Below, piece after piece: positions 7,680 through 14,767 of a stretch of 64,000 nt of DNA. Made by a program: the position numbers and the translations under genes. The DNA is from Chloroflexota bacterium. GTDB lineage: Bacteria; Chloroflexota; Anaerolineae; UBA4142. The notes beneath the pieces are model-generated. The model was not told the DNA's origin. It worked only from the letters and a program-made list of their open reading frames with translations, and did not search any database. The stretch is taken from assembly GCA_016219275.1 (NCBI GenBank), contig JACRBM010000016.1, positions 109,971 to 173,970 of the forward strand. Reading direction: 5' to 3'. Within the stretch, counting starts at the first letter, position 1. The number at the start of each line of letters is the position of its first letter.

Positions 7680-9496
7680 CGCGCCAGCTCCAGGGTCGGC
7701 GCTGGTGTCGCGCCGCTTTGCATCCGCACCAGTTCCGCGTAACGTCCGCCGCGCCGAACCAGGTCCGTGTGTTCGCCGCGTTCGATGATACGCCCGTCTT
7801 CGAGAACGAGAATCAAATTCGCGTGGCGAATCGTCGAGAGCCGATGCGCGATCACGAACGTCGTGCGCCCGCGCATCAAACGTTCCAACGCTTGCATCAC
7901 CGCGCGTTCCGACGCGGCGTCGAGCGCGGCGGTCGGCTCGTCGAGAATCAGGATCGGCGCGTCGAGCAAGATTGCGCGCGCAATCGCGAGACGCTGGCGT
8001 TGTCCGCCGGACAGCGTGACGCCGCGTTCGCCAATCTCGGCGGCGTAACCGTTCGGCAGTTTCATGATAAACTCGTGCGCGTTCGCGGCGCGCGCGGCGG
8101 CGATGATTGCCGGCATCTGCGCGTGCGGCGCGCCGTAAGCGATGTTGTCGCGGATGCTCGCCGCGAACAGAATCGGTTCTTGCGGCACGAGCGCGAATTG
8201 CCGGCGATAATCGCGCAGGCGTAAATCGCGTATATCTACGCCGTCGAGCTCGATGCGTCCGGCGGTCACGTCGTAGAAACGGAGGAGCAGATTCGCAATC
8301 GTCGTCTTGCCCGCGCCGGTCGCGCCGACGAGTCCGATCATTTGACCCGGCAACGCGGTAAAGGTCGCGTCGCTCAACACCGGACGCTTGTCGTCGTACG
8401 CGAAGCTCACTTGCGCGAAATCAATCTGCCCGCGCGCGCGCGTCAATGCCCGCGCGTTCGGCGCGTCGCGAATCACCTGGTCGGTGTCGAGTAATTCGGC
8501 GAGGCGTTCGCCGCTGACCGACGCCTTTTGCAAGGACGCGGCAAGTTTGCTGAATTTTTTCAGCGGACTGTAAAAGGTCGAAAGGTACGAAAGAAAAATG
8601 AGCAATTCGCCGACGGTCAATTGATCGGCGAGGATTTGCGCGACGCCGTACCAAATCACCGCCGCAGTGCCTGCGGCTTTGATTACATCTACGATCGGTT
8701 CGAACATCGCTTCCCAGCGTTTGGCGCGGATTTCCGCGCGCGCCCGCGCCGCGCCGTACTCTTCGAATCGGCGTTGTTCGTCTTCCTCGCGCCCGAACGC
8801 CTGCACGATGCGGATCGCGGAAACGGTCTCGTGCGTCACCGCGAGCATTTGCCCCTCTTGCTCGCGCGCGGCTTGGGCGGACGATTTGATGTTGCGGCGG
8901 AACGCGCCGAACAGAAACAGCAACAAGGGCGCGTACGCGAGCGCGATGACCGAGAAACGCCAGTTGACGAAAAGCATAATGCCGGCGATGCCGGCGAATT
9001 TGAGCGCGTTGACGATGATTTCGCCGGTGCTGGCGACGAACGCTTCCATCACGCGCCCGGCGTCGCCGTTCACGCGGCTCACGATCTCGCCGGCGCGCGC
9101 GTGATCGTGAAATTGCAACGAGAGATTCGACAGATGCGCGAACGCATCTCTGCGAAGACGAAACGTCGTGAGCGATTGAATCATGCCTTGCAGCGATTCA
9201 AAAATAAACGAGAGCGCGCCGTTGAGCGCGGTAAAGAGAATGATCGCCGAACCAAAAAACGCGGCGAGCCAGCGCGGATCGTCGCCGAAAAATTCGGCGA
9301 GCGCGCGGCTGAATGAATCGCCGTACGGTCGTCCGCCGATCACATTGTCCACGATGAATTTCAGGGGCCACGGCATCGCGACGTCGAGCGCGGCGACCGC
9401 GACCATCGTCAAAAAACCGAGCGCGAGATGCGCGCGGTACGGCAGCAGGTAACGAAAATAGCGCGGGTCGAGATCGAGCAACGGAATTTTTTTCAT
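7676..9496 (-). CDS. ABC-type exporter, fused permease and ATPase (MsbA/lipid A exporter-like)
   Basis: 606 residues. The first 320 or so contain six membrane helices of a type-I ABC exporter (LALGFLTMVAVAALDVAMPWPLKFIVDNVIGG...). The ATPase follows: Walker A GLVGATGAGKTTIANLL, Q-loop LVPQEPILF, signature VTLSGGQRQRLAIAR, Walker B ILILDEPTAALD and H-loop VIAHRLSTIRHA. All catalytic residues are present; it should act as a homodimer. It overlaps both neighbours by 4 bp (9493-9496 and 7676-7679). Given three glycosyltransferase-type genes upstream, a glycolipid or lipid-linked saccharide is the likely cargo, but family members also move drugs and peptides. Confidence 0.93.
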   Translation of the reverse strand: MKKIPLLDLDPRYFRYLLPYRAHLALGFLTMVAVAALDVAMPWPLKFIVDNVIGGRPYGDSFSRALAEFFGDDPRWLAAFFGSAIILFTALNGALSFIFESLQGMIQSLTTFRLRRDAFAHLSNLSLQFHDHARAGEIVSRVNGDAGRVMEAFVASTGEIIVNALKFAGIAGIMLFVNWRFSVIALAYAPLLLFLFGAFRRNIKSSAQAAREQEGQMLAVTHETVSAIRIVQAFGREEDEQRRFEEYGAARARAEIRAKRWEAMFEPIVDVIKAAGTAAVIWYGVAQILADQLTVGELLIFLSYLSTFYSPLKKFSKLAASLQKASVSGERLAELLDTDQVIRDAPNARALTRARGQIDFAQVSFAYDDKRPVLSDATFTALPGQMIGLVGATGAGKTTIANLLLRFYDVTAGRIELDGVDIRDLRLRDYRRQFALVPQEPILFAASIRDNIAYGAPHAQMPAIIAAARAANAHEFIMKLPNGYAAEIGERGVTLSGGQRQRLAIARAILLDAPILILDEPTAALDAASERAVMQALERLMRGRTTFVIAHRLSTIRHANLILVLEDGRIIERGEHTDLVRRGGRYAELVRMQSGATPAPTLELAR

Positions 9497-11727
9497 GCGT
9501 GATGCGGAACGGGAACGGCGCGCGGTGACGCCTGACCCAGGATGTGTTCGCTGGTCAGCTCAAAAAGCGGCAGGAACAAATCGGCGAATTGCGGACGTTG
9601 CACGACGACGTGCATCAAACGAAAATACGTCGCCGTTTCGTAAAATGCGAGCCGCGCGAAAAATTCCGGCGTGACCGATTGACGCCGCGCGTACTCGTCC
9701 ACGAACGCGGCAACCTCCTGGTCGAGCGCGTGCGCGTTCGCGAAATGTGTCAACGCGAGAAAACGCAGGTGCGCGGCGAAATTCGCGACGTCAATCGCCG
9801 GGTCGGCGCGCGCGAACAAGTCGAGATCAATCAAGGTGATCCGCCAATCGGCGAACAGCAGTTGGCTGTAGTAAAAATCGCGATGCGCCGGCGCGAGTTC
9901 GACCGGCGGCAGTATATTTGCCCACGCGTTCAACGCGGCAAGTTGCCGCTCAATCGCGTACGCATAATCCGGTTTGTGCGTCGCCAAATCCGCCGCCCAC
10001 TCGGCAAGGTGCGCGAGTTCATCTGCCAGCGCGTACGTCTTGGGCGGCTGAACGCGCGTCTTGTGGAGCTTGGCGATCGCAACCGCGCTTGCGCGCACGC
10101 GCGCGGAAAAATCCGGCGTGTTGAGCGAGTCATCAAGCGTCGCGCCGGGCGCGCGTTCCTGGACGAACATTTGCATTGCCGGGATGTACGCGAGCGGCTG
10201 CGCGATCGTGATCCCATCGCCGGCGGTTGCGCCGAACCCGTTCGCCCACAACGCGCGGTGAAAGTCGAGATGCTCCGCGCCACGCCCGTCTTTGAACACT
10301 TTGCCGATGATGTGCCGAGTCGCGTTTTCTCCCGGTGCTGCGGACGAACGCGTCAGTTCGTACGCGATGACGCAGCGGCGGCGCGGCTTGTATTTTAGAA
10401 TTTCCAATCGTGTGACTGCCGGGAAACGTTCGTCCACCTGCGCGGCGAGCCAATGCCCGGCAAGATCGGCGCGCGTCGCGCGAAACAAACGCCGGCGTAA
10501 TTTGTCGTCGAACAGCGGAGTCCCCAACGGGTCACGCGCGCTCGTGTGCGGAAACAGCCAGCCGAGCACTTGGTGCGCGTTGCGCCGCCACGTGTGGTTC
10601 TGCAACACGTACCGCGCGCCTTGCCAACCAAGCTGGGTGCGCGCGGCATCGTGCGCGGCAAGCTCCGCGATCTGCGCGGCGAGCGCGGCGGCGTCGCCCG
10701 GCGGATACAAACGCGCGTTCACGCCGTCGGTCACGAACTCGGCAATCGGCGGCAGATTCGCCGCGATGGTCGCGACGCCGCACGCGAGGTACTCGACCAG
10801 TTTCAACGGCGAGAAATAAAAATCGGCGAGCGCGGGATGCGGCGACACCGCGATGTCCATCGCCGCGATGTACGCCGGCACGTCGTGATTCGGAATCGGC
10901 GGCACCATCGTCGCGGCGATGCCGCGTTCCGCAATACGCGCGCGCACCGCGTCGGGAATGTCGCCGACGAGCAAGAGATGCGGCGCACTCCCGCGCGCGG
11001 CGAATGGATCGCGCGCGGCGGTCTGCGCGACCGCTTCGATCAAGATGTCGAGATCGTGCCAGGGCTTGACCGTGCCGACAAACCCGACGACGAATTTGTC
11101 CGCGAGACCCAGTTGCGCGCGGACCGCATCGCCGCTCACGGCGGGATGAAAATATTGCTCGTCCACCGCATTCGGGAGAACGTGGACGTGTTCCGGGCTT
11201 GCGCCGCGCTGAATCACATAGTCGCGCAACGGCGCGGAGACGACCGAGATCGCGTCGGCTTGGGTCAACATGCGCATTTCGATCTCGGCGGCGTCGCGAT
11301 CCCGGCTCAACGTGCGATAGCGCGCCGCTTCGACGCGCAGCGGCGCGTTGACCTCGAGGACGAACGGCAACCCGGTCACGGCGGCGAGCCGCGCGCCAGC
11401 ATCACTCCACAACGAATACCGTTCGTAAATCAAAGTAACTTGTTCGCGCGCGATCAGCGCCAGCCCGGCGCGGACGCTCGCGTCGGCAATCTGCATGGCG
11501 AGAAATTCGCGCGTATCTGCCGAAAGATTTTTCGTGTCGAACAAACGGGATGCAACTTCAACGACCTGCGCGTTCGGCGCGATCCCGTCGCCGGCACGCG
11601 GCGTAATCAGCGTAACGCGATGCCCCAGCGCGGCGAACGCGTCAATCATCGCGCGCACATGGATGGACGCGCCTTTCGCGCCGCGAATCGGAATGCCGGG
11701 GTCGGCGCAAATGTACAGGATATTCAT
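9493..11727 (-). CDS. GT4 glycosyltransferase fused to an APH-like phosphotransferase domain
   Basis: 744 residues from the ATG at 11727, which overlaps the previous stop (ATGA). Residues 1 to about 390 form a GT-B glycosyltransferase: MNILYICADPGIPIRGAKGASIHVRAM, FVGFVGTVKPWHDLDILIEA at the start of the C-terminal Rossmann domain, and YLACGVATIAANLPPIAEFVTDGVNARLYPPGD. Residues 430-744 look like an aminoglycoside-phosphotransferase/choline-kinase-type domain: YKPRRRCVIAYEL, HRDFYYSQLL near 614 (catalytic Asp) and LIDLDLFARADPAIDVANF near 634 (metal Asp). The fusion suggests one protein that both transfers and phosphorylates a sugar. A longer ORF upstream of 11727 exists but has no support. 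Confidence 0.85.
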   Translation of the reverse strand: MNILYICADPGIPIRGAKGASIHVRAMIDAFAALGHRVTLITPRAGDGIAPNAQVVEVASRLFDTKNLSADTREFLAMQIADASVRAGLALIAREQVTLIYERYSLWSDAGARLAAVTGLPFVLEVNAPLRVEAARYRTLSRDRDAAEIEMRMLTQADAISVVSAPLRDYVIQRGASPEHVHVLPNAVDEQYFHPAVSGDAVRAQLGLADKFVVGFVGTVKPWHDLDILIEAVAQTAARDPFAARGSAPHLLLVGDIPDAVRARIAERGIAATMVPPIPNHDVPAYIAAMDIAVSPHPALADFYFSPLKLVEYLACGVATIAANLPPIAEFVTDGVNARLYPPGDAAALAAQIAELAAHDAARTQLGWQGARYVLQNHTWRRNAHQVLGWLFPHTSARDPLGTPLFDDKLRRRLFRATRADLAGHWLAAQVDERFPAVTRLEILKYKPRRRCVIAYELTRSSAAPGENATRHIIGKVFKDGRGAEHLDFHRALWANGFGATAGDGITIAQPLAYIPAMQMFVQERAPGATLDDSLNTPDFSARVRASAVAIAKLHKTRVQPPKTYALADELAHLAEWAADLATHKPDYAYAIERQLAALNAWANILPPVELAPAHRDFYYSQLLFADWRITLIDLDLFARADPAIDVANFAAHLRFLALTHFANAHALDQEVAAFVDEYARRQSVTPEFFARLAFYETATYFRLMHVVVQRPQFADLFLPLFELTSEHILGQASPRAVPVPHHA

Positions 11728-13064
11728 AGAATTGCCGATTGCCGATTTTCGAATTTCGATTGGAGCAACGCCGTGTCGGCATTCGAGAATCGAAAACTGG
11801 GATTGGCTGTGATCCAATCGCGCAACACAGCCACATTTTTTTGCAGATCGAATTTTTGCGCGACGGCGGCGCGCGCGGCGTTGCCCATGCGCTCGCGCAG
11901 AGCCGCGTCGGCGAGCAAACGCGCGAGCGCGTCGGCGAGCGCCGCCGCGTCGTTCTGCGGCGTCAGCAAGCCAGTCGCGTCGGGGTCAATGATTTCCGGC
12001 ACGCCCGTCACATCAGTCGAGACGGCGGGCACGCGCATCGCCAGCGCTTCGAGCAAAACAGTCGGCAAGCCGTCGCGATTGCCGTCCGCCCCGACGACGC
12101 ACGGCAGTGCGAACACCGCCGCGCGCCGATACGCCGCGATCACATCGTCTTGCGATTTGGGTCCGACGAGGCGCACCTGACTGTCGAGCGCGAGTTCGGC
12201 GATCAACGCGCGGAGCGCCGCATCTTGCGGACCCTTGCCGACGATCTCGCACTGAAACGCCGCGCCGCGCTCGCGCAACTGCGCGCACGCGCGAATCAAA
12301 TCGTCGAATCCTTTTTTCTCGACGAGCCGCCCGATGCCAAGGATCAACGGATCGCGCCGGGCATGGGGCACGTAATCGGCGGCGGGATCGAATTGTGCGA
12401 GATCAATGCCGTTGTACAATTTGTGAATGCGGTCGGGCGGGATCGCCATCTCCGCGCGCGGGAGCAAACCATCCAGACTGCTGGAACCCACCTGGTTGAC
12501 CAGGCGCGTAAGATACGCGTGGTTGAACGCGCTGACGGTGACGACAAAACGCGCGGCGCGAATCTTGTCGCGCAACAGGTCGGCATCCACCGTGTTCAGA
12601 AAAATATCTTTGGCGTGCGCGGTGAAACTGTACGGCGTGCCGGTGAGCAAGCGCACGAACATGGCGACGCGCGTCGCGCTGCTGGCAAAGTGCGCGTGCA
12701 GGTGCGTGACCGGGTGCGCGCGCACATCATCGGCAAGCACGACCGCCTGGAAGAAACGTTTGAGTGCGTGGAGGTTGCCGCGTGTGAGCGCGTAACCCAG
12801 GACGCGCGCGTAGCGGCGCGGGTCGGCGCGGAACAAGACGCGTTGCGCGTTAAACACGCGGCGCGCGTCCGACGGCAAATACTCTGGGAGGTACGTCACC
12901 GGCGCGCGCACGCGCGCGAGGTTCGCGTGAAAGCGTCCGTCGTCCGGTTTGCGAAGCGAATAAATTCGCACGTCCACGCCCTGCCGTTCGAGTTCGAGAA
13001 TTTCGTTGAGAATAAAGGTCTCGGAAAAGCGCGGATACATTTTGAGGATATAGCCGATGGTCAT
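11724..13064 (-). CDS. GT4-family glycosyltransferase
   Basis: 446 residues. The N-terminus MTIGYILKMYPRFSETFILNEI is typical of exopolysaccharide GT4 enzymes (WcaL/KpsL style). Then come HLHAHFASSATRVAMF, YSFTAHAKDIF, and the donor-domain motifs ILGIGRLVEKKGFDDLI and PTVLLEALAMRVPAVSTDVTGVPEIIDPDATGLL with the E..(7)..E nucleotide-sugar signature. The last 25 or so residues (..SNADTALLQSKFENRQSAIL) do not look like the family and are encoded by repeat-like DNA (gattgccgattttcgaatttcgatt), so the original C-terminus has probably been replaced. Starts one base after the upstream stop; the ribosome binding site lies in that gene's end. Confidence 0.9.
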   Translation of the reverse strand: MTIGYILKMYPRFSETFILNEILELERQGVDVRIYSLRKPDDGRFHANLARVRAPVTYLPEYLPSDARRVFNAQRVLFRADPRRYARVLGYALTRGNLHALKRFFQAVVLADDVRAHPVTHLHAHFASSATRVAMFVRLLTGTPYSFTAHAKDIFLNTVDADLLRDKIRAARFVVTVSAFNHAYLTRLVNQVGSSSLDGLLPRAEMAIPPDRIHKLYNGIDLAQFDPAADYVPHARRDPLILGIGRLVEKKGFDDLIRACAQLRERGAAFQCEIVGKGPQDAALRALIAELALDSQVRLVGPKSQDDVIAAYRRAAVFALPCVVGADGNRDGLPTVLLEALAMRVPAVSTDVTGVPEIIDPDATGLLTPQNDAAALADALARLLADAALRERMGNAARAAVAQKFDLQKNVAVLRDWITANPSFRFSNADTALLQSKFENRQSAIL

Positions 13065-13065
13065 T

Positions 13066-14244
13066 TTACTTCTCCATCAACGCGCCCAGCGCATCGCTCA
13101 CGCGTTCGAGTCCATTCAGGTCGAGCGTGATTTGCGGCGGCGGCGCGGCGAGCGCACTAGCGATTTCCTGCGCCAATTTTTTCGGCGCAAGTTCGTCGGG
13201 CAACACCATGCGCGCGAGTCCGCGCGCGGCGAGTCGTTCCGCGCGCATCAGTTGTTCGGAACGCGGGCGCACGCGCGGCACGACCAGGGCGCGCACGCCG
13301 AGTGAAAGCGTTTCGCAAACGGTGTTATAACCCGCCATGCCCACGACGAGATCGGCGGCGGCAAGGTAACTCGGCAGATCGGGCGTAAATTCGATGATCG
13401 TCAAATGATCGGCGTGGTTCGTGTTCTTGAGCAAATCGCGTTTACTGCGCGCCATCAAGGGACCGGTGACGACGAGCGCGTGCGCATCGCGCAATGTTGC
13501 GTTGGCAGCGCGCGCGGCGAGAAAATTTTCGATCAACTCGAATCCATCTCCGCCGCCGCCCGCCGTGACGACGATCAGCGGACGATTCTCCGCCGCGAGT
13601 TCGCGGCGCACGGTTTCTTTCGCGCGCGTCGTCATGCGTCGCCCCAGGTAGCCGCACTCGATCAGTTTCTTCGCAGCCATGGGCGACATGGCGTACTCGC
13701 GCACCGGGTCGAACACCGCGCGCGAGCCGTAGAGCAAGATGCGATCGTAAACGCTGTCGTGCAATTCGCGCGTGCCGGCAGTTTCCCATTCCGCGCACGT
13801 CGTCGCGGGATCGTCTTCAATATCGCGCATACCCAGGACGAGGCGCGTGGCGGGCATCCACGTTTTGATGTGACGCAGCGCGGGCAAGAGTTCGCCGGCG
13901 ACGCCTGCCGGGGTCTTGTCCACCAAAACGATGTCGGGGCGAAACGCCTCGACCGCTTGCAAAATCATTTGCTCGCGCCAGGTCATCGTTTGCGCGAGCG
14001 AGAGCGGCAAGGCGCGCGACTTGTAGCGTCCGTCACTGCGTTTGGTCAGCGCGGGCAGTTTGATCCAATCGAGATGCGGCGGCAGTCTGAACGCGCCGGC
14101 GACCATCGAGCCGGTCACGAGCAATTGCCGGACGTTGCCGTGGTCGCGCGCGACTTGGTCCGCAATCGCCAGCGTGCGGCGAATGTGACCGAGACCGAAC
14201 GTATCGTGCGAATAAAGCAAGAGGCGCGGAGAATGATTTGTCAC
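13066..14244 (-). CDS. MurG-like (GT28-type) glycosyltransferase
   Basis: 392 residues with a GT-B arrangement: RLLLYSHDTFGLGHIRRTLAIADQVA at the N-terminus (the GxGH loop of the MurG/GT28 group), a central VVTAGGGGDGFELIENFL glycine-rich loop opening the second Rossmann domain, and ADLVVGMAGYNTVCETLSLGVRALVVPRVRPRSEQLMRA, the GT28 donor-binding signature with GxxT.xE and RxxEQ. Substrate unknown. It is the first gene of a six-gene minus-strand operon; the stop is one base from the next start. Upstream 14245-14300 contains an imperfect gtaac...gttac inverted repeat that could be an operator. Confidence 0.85.
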   Translation of the reverse strand: MTNHSPRLLLYSHDTFGLGHIRRTLAIADQVARDHGNVRQLLVTGSMVAGAFRLPPHLDWIKLPALTKRSDGRYKSRALPLSLAQTMTWREQMILQAVEAFRPDIVLVDKTPAGVAGELLPALRHIKTWMPATRLVLGMRDIEDDPATTCAEWETAGTRELHDSVYDRILLYGSRAVFDPVREYAMSPMAAKKLIECGYLGRRMTTRAKETVRRELAAENRPLIVVTAGGGGDGFELIENFLAARAANATLRDAHALVVTGPLMARSKRDLLKNTNHADHLTIIEFTPDLPSYLAAADLVVGMAGYNTVCETLSLGVRALVVPRVRPRSEQLMRAERLAARGLARMVLPDELAPKKLAQEIASALAAPPPQITLDLNGLERVSDALGALMEK

Positions 14245-14513
14245 AGGTTGATTCTTTCACAGCTTGATTGTAACGATACTACGTTTGTATCAGTGTTACA
14301 GTTTGCTGGTTCCTCAAGTATAACTCGTGCAGAGGCGCGGCTGGTTAAATCAGACTTAATTCCACTTTAAGGCAATGTTAAATGAAATCGCGGCTGTGAC
14401 TCGGGAGCATCTCGTAGGGCAATTTTCCAAAATTGCCAGTCAAGATGCGCGTTCGGCAAAGGCATAAATCTATGATTCGATTTGTTACAAACATCGCGAC
14501 ATGATTTGACAGC

Positions 14514-14546
14514 AGATACCAGGTTTCTTGGGGAAACCTGGTATCT
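14514..14546. repeat. Perfect 14-bp-arm palindrome (agataccaggtttc)
   Basis: agataccaggtttc (14514-14527) pairs exactly with 14533-14546 around a 5-base loop. The core 'gaaacctgg' recurs in the imperfect palindrome at 28515-28553, indicating a second palindrome family in this genome. Confidence 0.85.
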
Positions 14547-14557
14547 GATTCAATTGC

Positions 14558-14591
14558 CAAAAAAATGAGCGGCAGGGTCATCACCTGCCGC
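14558..14591 (-). terminator. Rho-independent terminator on the minus strand
   Basis: On the minus strand, gcggcagg and cctgccgc form an 8-bp GC-rich stem with a 7-base loop, followed directly by 'tcattttttt'. It lies 17 bases after the stop of the 28-residue ORF and would end the TSP3 gene/peptide transcript. Confidence 0.8.
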
Positions 14592-14607
14592 AGATTCTAA
14601 CGTTTGA

Positions 14608-14694
14608 TTAACGTGCTGGGCAACCGCCATCGCCAAGCCAGCAATGCACCGCGAGATTCAAGGGCGGCGCGATGATTTGGATTCGCGTTCGCAT
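14608..14694 (-). CDS. Possible small peptide gene (28 residues)
   Basis: A minus-strand ORF with a strong GGAGG at 14704-14708, 9 bases before the ATG at 14692-14694, and an intrinsic terminator just after its TAA. The peptide begins MRTRIQIIAPPLNLAVHC and ends WLGDGGCPAR; it has a hydrophobic middle and two cysteines near the C-terminus. An in-frame ATG three codons earlier (14703) touches the GGAGG and is less likely. It follows the TSP3 gene on the same strand, after a palindrome. Signals for expression are good, but a peptide this short may be chance; function unknown. Confidence 0.45.
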   Translation of the reverse strand: MRTRIQIIAPPLNLAVHCWLGDGGCPAR

Positions 14695-14724
14695 ATTGCT
14701 CATCCTCCGAAAATAGACTTGCCA

Positions 14725-14763
14725 AGACTCGAAGGGTTTTCACGAAGCGAACCCTTCGGGTCT
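14725..14763. repeat. Palindromic element, family A
   Basis: agactcgaagggtt (14725-14738) faces aacccttcgggtct (14750-14763) with one mismatch and an 11-base loop. Same core as 930-968 and 24405-24445. It starts 5 bases after the stop of the minus-strand TSP3 gene, so it may also weaken or end transcription. Confidence 0.8.
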
Positions 14764-14767
14764 ATGT

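Larger units (their letters stand above)
14245..14607. other. 363-bp intergenic region with hairpins
   Basis: The region is AT-richer than the neighbouring genes. It contains an imperfect inverted repeat at about 14270-14296, a perfect palindrome ggcaattttccaaaattgcc at 14418-14437, the palindrome at 14514-14546, and a minus-strand terminator at 14558-14591. No gene is supported. It separates the small peptide ORF from the glycan operon promoter. Confidence 0.6.

Noticed and set aside
9544..13130. Long antisense open frames over the glycosyltransferase genes
   Set aside because: They are rich in Arg/Gly/Ala, lack ribosome binding sites and are explained by the high-GC sense genes with clear domain motifs on the minus strand.
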